DNA from: Neobacillus mesonae
GTDB lineage: Bacteria > Bacillota > Bacilli > Paenibacillales > Paenibacillaceae
NCBI GenBank assembly: GCA_023715865.1
Contig: JAMBOW010000001.1
Coordinates: 1,116,001-1,180,000 of the forward strand
Length of the DNA stretch: 64,000 nucleotides
Reading direction: 5' to 3'
Positions 7,488-16,858 of the stretch are shown here, piece by piece. How positions within the stretch are numbered: position 1 is the stretch's first letter; each line of letters starts with the position of its first letter. A program made the translations under genes and the position numbers. The notes below the pieces were generated by a model that was given only the letters and a program-made list of their open reading frames with translations, had not been told where the DNA came from and made no database searches.

Positions 7488-7534
7488 TTTTTTGTTTCGC
7501 GCGTTTCACGCACTCAACTGGCTAAAGCCATAAT

Positions 7535-7559
7535 AAAAAAGCCCACGAGTTACGCGGAC
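7535..7559 (-). terminator. Probable terminator of the 102-residue protein gene
   Basis: On the minus strand GTCCGCG and CGTGGGC form a 7-base stem with one mismatch around TAACT, followed by TTTTTT. Confidence 0.5.
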
Positions 7560-7577
7560 TTCAGTGCTAAACTGTCA

Positions 7578-7886
7578 TTAGCCTTCTACTATATCAGCCT
7601 GAAGATCAGTCGCAATTTGAATCATTACAGGCACCACATCTTCATGAGAAACGGCTACATACAAATCTCCCACGTAGTGACGAAATGGAATAAGTGTTCC
7701 ACCATGCTCCCACATAAAGAAATCCCCTTTGATGGACATCGTACTCTCAGGCCCTTTCACAGTTAACATAGTCTGATAAGTGAAATCAGCTTTTGATGAA
7801 AAATAATCTTTGCATTCTTCCAGCGAAATCTCTTGAGCTTCATTATTTTGCTGCATCGATCTTGTAATTCGAAAACGTTGATTCAT
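7578..7886 (-). CDS. Hypothetical protein, 102 residues
   Basis: Not recognised. A GGAGG sits 8 bases before the ATG and a terminator follows, so it is a real single-gene unit. The sequence alternates strands and short helices: a basic N-terminus (MNQRFRITRS), an acidic helix (EISLEECKDYF), then FMWEHGGTLIPFRHYVGDLYVAVSH, here broken by small turns. No signal peptide, membrane segment or catalytic motif is visible. It is probably a small soluble cytoplasmic protein. Confidence 0.7.
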   Translation of the reverse strand: MNQRFRITRSMQQNNEAQEISLEECKDYFSSKADFTYQTMLTVKGPESTMSIKGDFFMWEHGGTLIPFRHYVGDLYVAVSHEDVVPVMIQIATDLQADIVEG

Positions 7887-7999
7887 AAATATCCTCCAAA
7901 AATAGGCTGAACCTTTATCCTTACATCACCTTAATCGTTTAGCTGAACCCTGTCAATGGAATGGACCATCTATTTAAAGAAGAAATAAGACTCTTTCGA

Positions 8000-8674
8000 C
8001 TATCCCCACCCATTTTTCTTTCCTGACTCAAACTGTTCCTTTAGTGCATCTCTTAATCCTTCGGAAAGTTCCTTCACTTGTAAAACTTGATTTACTTTAT
8101 CTTCATTAAAACGGTCATGAAATTTTACGTCGTTAACCAGAGCAACCGAAACTTTATGTTCATTTGGCTCAATTAAAGTCAGGCGATCCTTAGAAGAAAC
8201 CATCCCTTCCTTTAATACTCGCATAAGAAAACCTGTATAACCTGTATTTCGAACTTGCACGATTAGGCTTGGGATTTCATATTTTGCCGCAAGCTTATAG
8301 CATGGATTACGAGGCTCCGAGATTTGGACTATTGCTTCTCCAAATGAAAAAACATCTCCAATATGAGCCTCTTCTTCAGTTAAGCCAATCACAGTTAAAT
8401 TTTCTCCAAAAAGAGCTGATTCAACCATATGTTTAAAGGATAGTCTCCAATAATCATAATAATCATATGGATAGACACATAATGCTTTATTTTCACCACC
8501 ATGATATTTATAAGCCTGTTCATCCTCAATAAATCCTAACTTACTCAAAAATAAAGGGGTATCGATCGGCTCTTTCTTGATTGCGGATTGATATACTTTT
8601 TTGCCGTAAGTGTATGTATCTATTTTACCTACATTAATAGATTTTATTAAATACTCTTGCTCATCCACGTTCAT
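8000..8674 (-). CDS. MOSC domain-containing protein
   Basis: About 224 residues with the MOSC core: an N-terminal strand region (SINVGKIDTYTYGKK), the KYHGGENKALCVYPYDYYDYW segment (in part), GENLTVIGL, and EPRNPCYKLA, which contains the conserved cysteine. Single-domain MOSC proteins such as the YiiM type reduce hydroxylated bases using molybdenum cofactor bound by that cysteine, or carry sulfur for cofactor chemistry. The ATG at 8674 is preferred over the adjoining TTG at 8677. It is a monocistronic cytoplasmic enzyme by context; the exact substrate is unknown. Confidence 0.85.
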   Translation of the reverse strand: MNVDEQEYLIKSINVGKIDTYTYGKKVYQSAIKKEPIDTPLFLSKLGFIEDEQAYKYHGGENKALCVYPYDYYDYWRLSFKHMVESALFGENLTVIGLTEEEAHIGDVFSFGEAIVQISEPRNPCYKLAAKYEIPSLIVQVRNTGYTGFLMRVLKEGMVSSKDRLTLIEPNEHKVSVALVNDVKFHDRFNEDKVNQVLQVKELSEGLRDALKEQFESGKKNGWG

Positions 8675-8774
8675 CAACCCTTCGTTCCTAGCTATTCATA
8701 TACTTGCCCTAATTTCAATCATAATAACATATGATGATTGCGAACATCACTCTCTCTCCAATGTGCGTTAGCTT

Positions 8775-8808
8775 AATAAAGCAGCCTACCAATAATATGA
8801 TAGGCTGC
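8775..8808 (-). terminator. Terminator of helD
   Basis: Perfect 8-base stem GCAGCCTA with TAGGCTGC and a 12-base loop, followed on the minus strand by TTTATT, about 45 bases past the helD stop codon. Confidence 0.7.
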
Positions 8809-8853
8809 CGAGTTCACTTTGAAATTTATAAACACTTGGTAGTGGTGAACGTA

Positions 8854-11277
8854 CTACGCTTTATCATATATATCCGTGGGCACTGTCTGCACGAACGGCG
8901 ACCAATCGCTTGTCGTATAAAGATGAAGTCTGTGCATGGCCCGTGTACATGCGGTATACAAAAGCTTGCGTTCGTTTTCCCTGCTGTAAACTTCGGGCGA
9001 AGCATCATAGATCAAAACGGCATCGAACTCAATACCTTTGGCGAGATATACAGGAATAACCATGATCCCCTTCTCAAAGGTGACTGTCTCCTTCGTTATG
9101 AGCTGCAATGCTTCGCTTTCTTGTTCTTTCCTTAAGGATTCAAAGACTGTGCGGCTTTCAGCCGCAGTCTTTGTAATGATAGCAATAGTGTCGAAGCCTT
9201 CTGCTTTAAGTGCCGTGATGTCTTTCCTTATTTGAGTATCACGCTTCACATTACTTACAAGCTTAGAAAGTAGAGGCTTTGGTCCGCTCCTTTCAAAAGG
9301 CACAATCTCTGACTCGTCAGAGAGCAGCATTTTCGCAAACTCTACTATCTCCCGAGTTGAACGATAACTACGCACAAGCTGGATCAAGCTTGTTTCGTCT
9401 TCGCCATACAGATGAACCAAAGGCGAATCGCTCCCCTGCAGCTTTGTAGCCTGCGTAAAGATCGCCTGCCCAAAATCGCCAAGTACTGTCATACGGGCAC
9501 GAGGAAAAAGCCTTTTGAGATACTCATATTGAAATGGAGAATAATCCTGCCCTTCGTCAACGAAGACATGACGAACCTCCGTGTTCATTCGCACACCTTC
9601 GATCAGCTCTTTTAAATACAAATACGGGGTTGCATCCTCATAGAACAATTCATGTCGGTCCAGACTTTCTTTCGTTTGCTTACAAATTTCAGTCCATAAA
9701 ATAGGGAGTTCTGACTCAATCTTCTTCTCATTATATGCAGCTTCATCACCAAACAATTGAGCGTAGAGACCTTGGACATCGATAAACGAGAATCTCCTAA
9801 CGAATTGTCTCAATGGCTTGAAGCTCTGCTTTACGATCCTTTGACTAAGCAATTCTTCCTCTCTTTCGGCGAAGTCAAAGTCACCTTCATCTCCTCGACG
9901 CTTATTGCTCTTTTTCTCGTTAACTACGGCGTATTGCTCGGCAATGTCAAAGACCTCCCTGTCCTTATGCAGCATGCCGAATATTTCTTCATATTGCTCC
10001 CTATCAAGATAGTTCAACTCCTCCTCTACCCAGGCCGCCTTGCGCTCCTTACGTTCCAGCAGCGAAAGTTCCTTCAGAAGCCATTTCTGTAAGAGCTCAA
10101 CACGATTGGCCAAGCGCAGAGAAGGATCATAGCTGTAAAATTGTGAGCTTATTTGTTCAGAGCTGATCAGATCACGGTCACGGAAACGAATACCTTTAAA
10201 AAGCATACCTTCTCTCCCCAGCCACTCCGCATAGTTATGCAGTGCTCTCATGAAAGCCTCAGATGCCTTATATTTTATTCCCTGAAGACGAGCTTCATAA
10301 TTCGGAGTTGATTGTGCAGTCAGCACATATTCGATCTGATCAAAAGGGTCCTCCAAACACAGAGATGAATCAATCCAATATTCAAGGTATTCCTGCAAAG
10401 TCGTCTGCTGCATGTTCTCTTCACCAAGCTCGGGAAGGACGGAGGAAACATAGCTGTTAAATATCGGATTTGGAGAGAAAAGAACAATTTGATCCGCTTT
10501 AAGCGAATCTCGGTTTTTGTACAGCAAATACGCCACACGCTGCAAGGCCGCAGAGGTCTTTCCACTCCCAGCGGCCCCCTGCACAATAAGCAGCCGGCTG
10601 CGGTCATTTCGTATAATTGCGTTTTGCTCCTTCTGGATGGTTGATACGATACTCTTCATTTGCGAATTTGCGCCCTTAGCCAGCATTTGCTGTAGCAGCT
10701 CGTCTCCGATCGTTACACTTGCATCAAACATATTATGGATTATTCCATTATGGATTTGATATTGTCTTTTCAGCTCCATCCTCCCCCCGATCTGCCCAAC
10801 CGGTGTGGAATAAGAAGCCGTTCCGGGAGAGTAATCGTAATATAGACTTGCGATGGGAGAACGCCAATCATACACCAGAAAGCTCAATTCATTTTCATCC
10901 ACAAAGGAAGATACGCCAATATAAATCTGCTCGCTCAGCTTCAGCCCATCCTCGAGAAAGTCGATGCGTCCGAAATATGGGGACGGGAACAGTCGATTTA
11001 AGCTCCTGAGTTGCTGCGTCAGAAGCCGATGACGACGTTCTCGTTCCGATAACACCGCAGCCTGCTGCTTAATTGTATAAAATGTTTCTTCAAAATCCTC
11101 GTCTGTGCTTGTATTAACCGTAACTTCTTCCCAAAATCTCTTTCGAATATCGGCACTTTGATCGTGCAGGCCGTCAACCTCCGGTTCCAACTCGTCGATC
11201 CTTGCTTTCAGTTTTTTCCTGACATGCTCCAGCCGCTCTTGCTCTGTCTTCCATTCCTTCGTTTCCAAGTAATTCAT
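8854..11277 (-). CDS. helD: RNA polymerase recycling motor ATPase HelD (UvrD/Rep-like)
   Basis: 807 residues. The N-terminus (to about 75) is a charged antiparallel coiled coil, the arm that enters the RNA polymerase secondary channel. Walker A is GAAGSGKTS near residue 235, Walker B/DEGQ is VFVDEGQDYSPFQY near 570, and helicase motifs IV-VI follow (LVRSYRST, LAKGIEFDAV, LLYTACTRAMHRL). HelD removes stalled RNA polymerase from DNA using ATP. The ATG at 11277 is chosen over the longest frame because GGGAG lies 7 bases upstream and the family starts with this coiled coil. Single gene with its own terminator. Confidence 0.92.
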   Translation of the reverse strand: MNYLETKEWKTEQERLEHVRKKLKARIDELEPEVDGLHDQSADIRKRFWEEVTVNTSTDEDFEETFYTIKQQAAVLSERERRHRLLTQQLRSLNRLFPSPYFGRIDFLEDGLKLSEQIYIGVSSFVDENELSFLVYDWRSPIASLYYDYSPGTASYSTPVGQIGGRMELKRQYQIHNGIIHNMFDASVTIGDELLQQMLAKGANSQMKSIVSTIQKEQNAIIRNDRSRLLIVQGAAGSGKTSAALQRVAYLLYKNRDSLKADQIVLFSPNPIFNSYVSSVLPELGEENMQQTTLQEYLEYWIDSSLCLEDPFDQIEYVLTAQSTPNYEARLQGIKYKASEAFMRALHNYAEWLGREGMLFKGIRFRDRDLISSEQISSQFYSYDPSLRLANRVELLQKWLLKELSLLERKERKAAWVEEELNYLDREQYEEIFGMLHKDREVFDIAEQYAVVNEKKSNKRRGDEGDFDFAEREEELLSQRIVKQSFKPLRQFVRRFSFIDVQGLYAQLFGDEAAYNEKKIESELPILWTEICKQTKESLDRHELFYEDATPYLYLKELIEGVRMNTEVRHVFVDEGQDYSPFQYEYLKRLFPRARMTVLGDFGQAIFTQATKLQGSDSPLVHLYGEDETSLIQLVRSYRSTREIVEFAKMLLSDESEIVPFERSGPKPLLSKLVSNVKRDTQIRKDITALKAEGFDTIAIITKTAAESRTVFESLRKEQESEALQLITKETVTFEKGIMVIPVYLAKGIEFDAVLIYDASPEVYSRENERKLLYTACTRAMHRLHLYTTSDWSPFVQTVPTDIYDKA

Positions 11278-11513
11278 AACACACTCCCTTTTCAGTCTTG
11301 TCTTAAAAAAGAGCATTGACAAATCAGTGGTCACTGGTATAGAATTAAATTAGGAAAAGTAATAATAATACCAGATATACTTGATTTTTTAAGTGCGCTA
11401 TTGATTATAACATAGCGTCTTTTTGCTGTTCAATTATTTTTTTCGTCGCTTGGCTTTTCTGCCAAGCTTATCCATACCCTCGGATTTCGTCGACTCCACT
11501 GAGATAAGAATAA

Positions 11514-11543
11514 AAAGGCAGGTTCTGTAAAGAACCTGCCTTT
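11514..11543 (-). terminator. Terminator of the GRP-type sugar transporter gene
   Basis: Perfect 13-base stem AAAGGCAGGTTCT with AGAACCTGCCTTT and a 4-base loop, 12 bases past the stop codon. The symmetrical A/T ends could serve both strands. Confidence 0.8.
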
Positions 11544-11554
11544 AAAGCATAGAA

Positions 11555-12412
11555 CTATATTTTTGAGATCCCAAGCAATATAGCTGAAACGATAATCATT
11601 AGGATCCCAATTGCAATGAATATGAGTTGTTTTTTGGTCTTTCTTTCTTTCAAGATAAAAATACCACCGATCGTTGCCACGACGACACTCATCTGTGAAA
11701 GTGTATAGCTCGTAGCTACCCCGACCTGCTTCTGGGATATGAACATAAACATATTACCTGCAGCCCATATCAGCCCGGGCAATATATTCTTCACTGTATA
11801 GTAATTAAAGGGTCTTTGACGCGATGTCAAAACTAATCCTCCAACGAACATCCCAATGCCTTGCGGCAATAGTGCAGACCAGCCATCCACGTCGAACAAT
11901 CGAATGACAACGGCATAGGTTAGGAAGCCCAGTGTAGATACCAAAAGGGTGAGGATTCCTTTTTTAAAGTTACTCTGCCCTTCACTCTTTTGCTCACTTT
12001 TGTCAGAGATAGACGTGAGTACCACTCCGGCCACTATAAAAATCATCGCAAGAATACCAAGAACGATTGCTTTATTGGAGCTCCACTCACCAAATACAAG
12101 TGCACCGAACAAGGTCGTTGCAATAATTTGCATTCCTGTGGAAATCGGAAAAGCTTTGGAAACACCGATTAAATCCACTGTTTTAAGCTGCCCGCCTTGA
12201 CCGATAACCCAGAAGAATCCTGATATTAAACCAATAATAATGGTCTTCGCATCCAGGTCCATCGGATCGTATATGTACAACCCAATCGAGAAGAGCAGAG
12301 CACCAATTGTGGTACCAAGCGTTTGACTGTATGGTCCTCCCCCAATTTTAACATTGAACAAGACAATACTTCCCCAAAATAAGGCAGGAAGCAGCGCAAA
12401 CAATATATCCAT
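11555..12412 (-). CDS. GRP family sugar transporter (GlcU/RbsU-like)
   Basis: 285 residues with about ten membrane helices. MDILFALLPALFWGSIV and KIGGGPYSQTLGTTIGA are the N-terminal hallmarks of the glucose/ribose porter family, and FFWVIGQGGQLKTV and ISTGMQIIATTLFG follow as in GlcU of B. subtilis. Members import glucose or ribose with a proton. The ATG at 12412 is taken as the start because relatives begin with MDI; a GTG 12 bases upstream is the alternative. No sugar kinase or dehydrogenase gene is adjacent, so the sugar cannot be set by context. Confidence 0.85.
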   Translation of the reverse strand: MDILFALLPALFWGSIVLFNVKIGGGPYSQTLGTTIGALLFSIGLYIYDPMDLDAKTIIIGLISGFFWVIGQGGQLKTVDLIGVSKAFPISTGMQIIATTLFGALVFGEWSSNKAIVLGILAMIFIVAGVVLTSISDKSEQKSEGQSNFKKGILTLLVSTLGFLTYAVVIRLFDVDGWSALLPQGIGMFVGGLVLTSRQRPFNYYTVKNILPGLIWAAGNMFMFISQKQVGVATSYTLSQMSVVVATIGGIFILKERKTKKQLIFIAIGILMIIVSAILLGISKI

Positions 12413-12987
12413 ATTAAGTTTCACTCTCTTTCTTTACCACCACAGTCTTTGTTACCATGCGGTGGATAAAAACAGAACGTGCTCCTAATATAGACCTATA
12501 TGTCTTTATTAATTCAGACAAATGATTATATCCGAGAAATCTTTTTCTATACCGCAACTTGATGTAACATACTTAAGATTTAAGTGGTTTGTGACTAGGT
12601 GTTTCTGAGTTTTTTACAACTGAGATATTAATGTTAATACAATGACATGACGATGTAAATAGCCTCATACCAAGCAACTCAAATGTAAGCGTATCAATGT
12701 TTCGCGGTGTTCTTCGGCTGTATTTCTTCTTGTTTTTAAATGTTTATATTATCCATAATTATAAATTTATTCGCCATGGACTGTTAGTAAAAAGGATTCA
12801 ACTAAGCACCTTCTTCAATTGTTCTCAACCATTACAATGTCACTATTTTTTTATCTTTTATTAATTCTTATATGCTATCGTCTTGAATCTTATTTTTATA
12901 TCAAATAAAAAAAGCCGCCTGAAAAATGCGACTCTAGTATCTTTGTTTATACAATATTAGTTCCTACTATTTCATTATTTATTCCGT
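12413..12987. other. Gene-free AT-rich intergenic region
   Basis: No coding region is supported. It contains the promoter area of the GRP-type transporter (a TATAAT on the minus strand near 12520-12530 and AGAC-CTATAT-GTCT, a small inverted repeat near 12493-12506) and, at the other end, the terminator of the SUFU-domain gene. Nothing else is recognised. Confidence 0.4.
12907..12932 (-). terminator. Terminator of the SUFU-domain gene
   Basis: On the minus strand a short stem GTCGC with GCGGC (one G-U pair) is followed by seven T. It lies 56 bases past the stop codon. Confidence 0.55.
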
Positions 12988-13737
12988 TTATTTACAAGTA
13001 TTTATCCGTTTCGGGTTTAAAAGAAGCGCATCGTTACCCAGCTCGAGCAGCTTCTCCATCAAAGCCTCCATGCCATGCTCCAGCTTGTAGTCCATCTCCT
13101 CTTTGTATAGCGGGATTAGAAAATAGGTATGAACCTTATTTCCATCTTTCGTAGGAATAATGCTCAAGTTGTCGTTAAGCTGATAGAGCACCACACCATT
13201 TAATCCGGTCTCCTCCGCATACGGTTCATAATCCTCGTAGTTTGGAATCGTATGACCATAGCTCAGCCAAGTGTTATATTCATGTGGAAAACGTGCGAGC
13301 TGCTTCATCAAACGAATCGGCCAGTAATTATTTTCATTTTCAATCGCCTTCTCACTCAATTCCCAGGAGGCGGGTAAAAATATCATCAGTTCAGCTCGGT
13401 CAAAGCTGTCATCAAGCTGCTCTAGCATCTGCTCAGGTAGGGTCATCGGCAAATCGCTCATACCTGTTGTGTACAAAATCCAAAAAGGATCCTGCTCCGT
13501 TGGCTCCATAATATTTACGTCAATATGTACGATATCGGAAATAATCTCGTGAAAAACGCTGCTATTTCTGCCCGGATACACACGCTCGAAATGATCATTG
13601 ATTTCCTCTGTGTATTTCATTGGGGCCGGTATCTCAAATCCCTTATCCTCTTTTGCCTCATAGCTGTAAATTGTCGTACCGTCCTTTGCTGTCTCTCCGT
13701 TGTTCTTGCCGCCAAACAGCTTTTTTAAAAAACTCAC
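12988..13737 (-). CDS. Suppressor of fused (SUFU) domain protein
   Basis: 249 residues from a GTG with AAAGGCGG 8 bases upstream; the in-frame extension to 13878 lacks this support. After a basic start (SFLKKLFGGK), the SUFU fold covers about residues 50-240: HFERVYPGRNSSVFHEIISD, VHIDVNIMEPT, LYTTGMSDLPMTLP, AELMIFLPASWEL, and IRLMKQLARFPHEYNTWLSYG in part. Bacterial SUFU proteins are known as immunity proteins of polymorphic toxins and as orphan cytoplasmic proteins. No toxin gene is nearby, so the role here is open. Confidence 0.88.
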   Translation of the reverse strand: MSFLKKLFGGKNNGETAKDGTTIYSYEAKEDKGFEIPAPMKYTEEINDHFERVYPGRNSSVFHEIISDIVHIDVNIMEPTEQDPFWILYTTGMSDLPMTLPEQMLEQLDDSFDRAELMIFLPASWELSEKAIENENNYWPIRLMKQLARFPHEYNTWLSYGHTIPNYEDYEPYAEETGLNGVVLYQLNDNLSIIPTKDGNKVHTYFLIPLYKEEMDYKLEHGMEALMEKLLELGNDALLLNPKRINTCK

Positions 13738-13979
13738 TCTATTACCGCCTTTCTCATTCAAATAATCAGCTGTATCGCAGGGTACTCTACCAAATGCTCT
13801 ATGGTTTGCGATAATTATATTGTCTAGCCATAGACAAGTTGACGTGTAAAGGTCATGATCTTCCACAATTTCAGTCATTAATCATGATCATTCGACATCT
13901 ACTATAACACCACAATTATCCATCATTCAATCTGAACTCTTCTTTAAGTAAATCCAGTCAACTAAACAAATTAAATAGC

Positions 13980-13997
13980 CGGATCTCTGCTGATCCG
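13980..13997 (-). terminator. Possible terminator of the 66-residue protein gene
   Basis: CGGATC and GATCCG form a perfect 6-base stem around 6 bases, with a weak TATTTAAT tail on the minus strand, 40 bases past the stop codon. Confidence 0.45.
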
Positions 13998-14037
13998 ACT
14001 ACCAGATGTCTTTATTCCGTTTTCCTTTAGGTCTACT

Positions 14038-14238
14038 TTATTTGAAGAATTGTCTCTCTTGCAGCTCCAAGATCACTGCTTCCATCTCTTCAAAGGATTC
14101 TTCCAGTGTAGATTGCGGATATCTTTTATTTGTCCATATAATCTTAGCCTTACCATTCTCATTAACTATTTCAGAAACAGCGTTTAAATTAACCAATCTT
14201 TTCTCATTTGATCCATCTGGTGTGACTTTGATAAACAT
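14038..14238 (-). CDS. Small hypothetical protein, about 66 residues
   Basis: Not recognised. The ATG at 14238 has GGAGAG six bases upstream; ATG 14244 and a TTG further up are alternatives. The N-terminal half looks like a short beta sheet (FIKVTPDGSNEKRLVNLNAV, then KAKIIWTNKRYPQ) and the C-terminal half like one amphipathic acidic helix (LEESFEEMEAVILELQER). No membrane segment or cysteines. The first half resembles flagellar FlbD-type small proteins (a VNLNAVSEI strand-turn), but this is only an impression. Confidence 0.65.
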   Translation of the reverse strand: MFIKVTPDGSNEKRLVNLNAVSEIVNENGKAKIIWTNKRYPQSTLEESFEEMEAVILELQERQFFK

Positions 14239-14443
14239 AAACATCTCTCCGTTCAATCATCAAAGAAATACTATAACTGATGTTATTTAACCCAGAAACA
14301 AAGGTAGAATCTAATATGATATAAGTACCCAAATTTTATTAATAGTGATATATAACATTTACACCAAATCAATTATTTATAACAGGCTAGTGAAAGAAGC
14401 TGGTCTTTGATACATCTATAGAAATCTATAGCTTGGAATTGTT

Positions 14444-14917
14444 TTACTCCTGCTCTGAAATGTTACTCGTTAGCTTAAATGGCTTGCACCAATTAAGAAC
14501 AGCGATGTCAATCTCATCAACATATCCGACATCCTCCGTTAAATCCCAAAACATAATTTTATCTGTCTCATCGTTTATTCTAAAAGGCAATACATACTCT
14601 AGCTCTCCAAAATAAATGGGATTCATCTTGATATGTCCGTCCGGTTTTCTAACCTTTAGGATCCCCTTAAGACTCATATTATGTACAACTTGACCGGTCT
14701 CTTCATAAAGCTCACGCATGGCACATTCTTTTGGAGTTTCGTTTACTTCTCTTCTCCCGGCAGGTATTTCCCACTGATTTCTCCATGTATTAAAACAAAT
14801 AAGATACCTGTCTTGAAATGTAACTACAGCGTATGAACCAGCTAATGGTTCGAAGTGATCCAGATCTTCTGTACTCATTGATACACATTCTAAAAATTCA
14901 TATCCACTTTTATTCAC
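14444..14917 (-). CDS. Nudix hydrolase
   Basis: 157 residues from a GTG with AAGGAGAGG upstream. The Nudix box lies at about residues 56-78 and reads GRREVNETPKECAMRELYEE followed by TG, with all the key glycine, glutamate and arginine positions (G-x5-E-x7-REUxEExGU). Such enzymes cleave nucleoside diphosphates linked to another group, using Mg2+. Preceding residues WRNQWEIPAG are the usual lead-in. The substrate cannot be set; the gene stands alone between the AraC/GyrI-like gene and a small orphan. Confidence 0.9.
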   Translation of the reverse strand: MNKSGYEFLECVSMSTEDLDHFEPLAGSYAVVTFQDRYLICFNTWRNQWEIPAGRREVNETPKECAMRELYEETGQVVHNMSLKGILKVRKPDGHIKMNPIYFGELEYVLPFRINDETDKIMFWDLTEDVGYVDEIDIAVLNWCKPFKLTSNISEQE

Positions 14918-15002
14918 CGTTTATTCCTCTCCTTTTTGCTGGTGAAATGTCCACCTCCAAAGATATAGATCATTTTATAGTAAACATTCAATTTCCGGTT
15001 TA

Positions 15003-15749
15003 TTATAAAGGTAGCCATTCGGCATAAATTCGTTCCCAAGTTCTCAATAATGTTTCAGGTTGTGGACCTGATGTCTTAAAAACTGCCCAAGTAGCTTCCG
15101 GTATGATAAGTGACGTGAACTCTGAAGGAAATTCTGTCTCTGTAGATGCGACTGAGAAATAATAATCTCGACTATTAGCCGTGATATTCGCATTCACATG
15201 CAAAACTCCCTGTAATTCCGTGTTGGAGAGTTGGTCCAGCTTAGCAAAAAGATCTTCATTCTCAAGCTCTTTCCAGATTTCTGGTTGGAAATTACCGTCT
15301 GTTGTATCTACTGTCTCTCTCATCCCTACAATATGAAAGGCTTTCTTCTCCACGAAATGAAAATTCATTTCTACACCACCTCTGATAATTAGTTGGAAGG
15401 TCATTGGTGGGTACGCTTTGAGCTGAATTCCTTTTTCCTTTGCCAATGATGGCATGACTCCGTGCACATTATAAATGGACCTTGAAAATGAATCTGGCGA
15501 ATGATATCCGTATTTTATAGCAATATCGATTACTTTGGCATGAGTGGACTGCAGTTCCATCGCCGCCAACGTAAGACGTCTGTAACGAATATATTCCGCT
15601 AAGCCTACTCCGGAAAGAAAAGCAAACATCCGGTTGAATTGATGCTCTGAACAGCATGCAATTTTAGCCACTTGTTTAAAATCGATGTCATCTTCAAGAT
15701 GTGCCTCAATATATGCCAACGCTTTGTTCATACTCTGGATTGAATCCAC
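15003..15749 (-). CDS. AraC family regulator with GyrI-like domain, C-terminus probably truncated
   Basis: 248 residues from a GTG with GGGGAGG 8 bases upstream. Residues 1-105 form the two AraC helix-turn-helices (IDFKQVAKIACCSEHQFNRM; KVIDIAIKYGYHSPDSFSRS), and residues about 120-248 a GyrI-like small-molecule domain (RGGVEMNFHFVEKKAFHIVG). The family normally continues past the WERIYAEWLP motif for about 40 residues; here the frame stops after one more residue. In the +1 frame at 14975-15010 the product LYNKPEIECLL matches the missing PEIE-type segment, so a small deletion or frameshift is likely. It follows the MDR dehydrogenase gene by 84 bases. Confidence 0.8.
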   Translation of the reverse strand: MDSIQSMNKALAYIEAHLEDDIDFKQVAKIACCSEHQFNRMFAFLSGVGLAEYIRYRRLTLAAMELQSTHAKVIDIAIKYGYHSPDSFSRSIYNVHGVMPSLAKEKGIQLKAYPPMTFQLIIRGGVEMNFHFVEKKAFHIVGMRETVDTTDGNFQPEIWKELENEDLFAKLDQLSNTELQGVLHVNANITANSRDYYFSVASTETEFPSEFTSLIIPEATWAVFKTSGPQPETLLRTWERIYAEWLPL

Positions 15750-15832
15750 TTTAATGACCTCCCCTCTAACTAATCTTAGCAGGCAGGGACTTCTGCACCC
15801 GACAATATCCGAACAACAATTGCAGGGATATT

Positions 15833-16858
15833 TTAATTCTTCATATAGACAACGATTTTCCCTTTAGCACGTCCTTCTCCAATATCCCGCAGCGCCTGAG
15901 CTGCTTCACTTAATGGATACTCTTGACCAATAATCGGCAATACTTGACCAGATTCAACAAGCTCCTTCCAGACCATTTGATCCCCTTGGTTCGGTTTATG
16001 AACAAGCAGCCCTATTGTTTTCTTTTCAAGACGAGAAATGAACGGTGCAGTTAGCAGAGCCAGGAGAATACGAGACATACTGCCTCCGACCATGACATAC
16101 CTGCCGCCAGTCAATAAAGCACGCTTCAGTGCAAAAACCGAACGGTTTCCAACAACATCGAGAATTAAGTCATATTTTTGGCCCTGTGTTGTGAAGTCCA
16201 CTTTCATATAATCCAACACATGATCGGCCCCTAATGCTCGCAGCATATCCAGCTTCTCGGCACGATCAACACCCGTCACTTCTGCCCCGTGCAATTTGGC
16301 ATACTGTATTGCAAACGTTCCTACTCCGCCCCCAGCACCATTAATAAGGATACGCTGCGCTCTTTGCAGATTTCCTATATCGCGCAGGCCTTGCAAGGCT
16401 AGTACGGCAGCTTGAGGAATCGCCGCCGCCTGCACGAAGGTAAGTCCGGTCGGCATTGGTGTTAAGGCATCCTCGCTGGCACATACGTATTCTGCAAATC
16501 CTCCCCAGCCACAACCGGAGAGATCCCCAAACACCTTGTCTCCTGGTCTAAATCGTTTGGCAGCCGCACCAACCGCAATTACACGCCCAGCGATATCTGC
16601 GCCAAGAATTCGATAACGTGGCTGACGGATTCCGCCAATTCGATTTACGAATGGTTTACCACGGAGGAGATCCCAATCCCAGGAGTTCACCGAAGTCGCA
16701 TGGACCTCAATCAATACTTCGTGATCTTTCGGCACGGGGATATCTACTTGATCTATACGAAGAACTTCCGCTGTTCCGTAGGTATCATAGACCATCGCAA
16801 TCATCAAGTTTGTGTCTCGTTTGTCAGTTAAGTCTGTCCGCTTCACTGTTTCGCTCAT
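15833..16858 (-). CDS. NAD(P)-dependent MDR oxidoreductase (quinone oxidoreductase/zinc-less ADH type)
   Basis: About 341 residues. An N-terminal GroES-like domain (IPVPKDHEVLIEVHATSVNS, then GADIAGRVIAVG, RFRPGDKVFGDL) is followed by a nucleotide-binding domain with INGAGGGVGTFAIQYAKLHG and GADHVLDY. No structural zinc cysteine cluster is present, so it fits the quinone reductase-like branch of medium-chain dehydrogenases that reduce alkenals or quinones with NADPH in the cytoplasm. The ATG at 16858 is six bases after GGAGA. The AraC/GyrI-like gene downstream may share its transcript; co-occurrence with drug-sensing regulators suggests detoxification, which is inference. Confidence 0.88.
   Translation of the reverse strand: MSETVKRTDLTDKRDTNLMIAMVYDTYGTAEVLRIDQVDIPVPKDHEVLIEVHATSVNSWDWDLLRGKPFVNRIGGIRQPRYRILGADIAGRVIAVGAAAKRFRPGDKVFGDLSGCGWGGFAEYVCASEDALTPMPTGLTFVQAAAIPQAAVLALQGLRDIGNLQRAQRILINGAGGGVGTFAIQYAKLHGAEVTGVDRAEKLDMLRALGADHVLDYMKVDFTTQGQKYDLILDVVGNRSVFALKRALLTGGRYVMVGGSMSRILLALLTAPFISRLEKKTIGLLVHKPNQGDQMVWKELVESGQVLPIIGQEYPLSEAAQALRDIGEGRAKGKIVVYMKN

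Larger units (their letters stand above)
6778..7495 (-). mobile_element. IS200/IS605-family insertion element (IS200-type, single transposase, inactive)
   Basis: The segment contains a frameshifted TnpA gene flanked by GC-rich hairpins: CCACCCG...CGGGTGG at 6781-6801 and CCACCCGC-ATA-GCGGGTGG at 7469-7487. The two hairpins share arm sequence, as expected for the subterminal structures that TnpA binds at both ends of IS200-type elements. There are no terminal inverted repeats and no target duplication, as is usual for this family. Exact ends cannot be placed without an empty-site comparison; the limits given are approximate. Confidence 0.75.

Noticed and set aside
9757..10092. 111-residue plus-strand frame inside helD
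   Set aside because: Antisense shadow of the conserved helicase coding sequence with no ribosome site.
12681..12695. cre-like TGTAAGCGTATCAA
   Set aside because: The right half does not match the consensus and it is far from any start on either strand.
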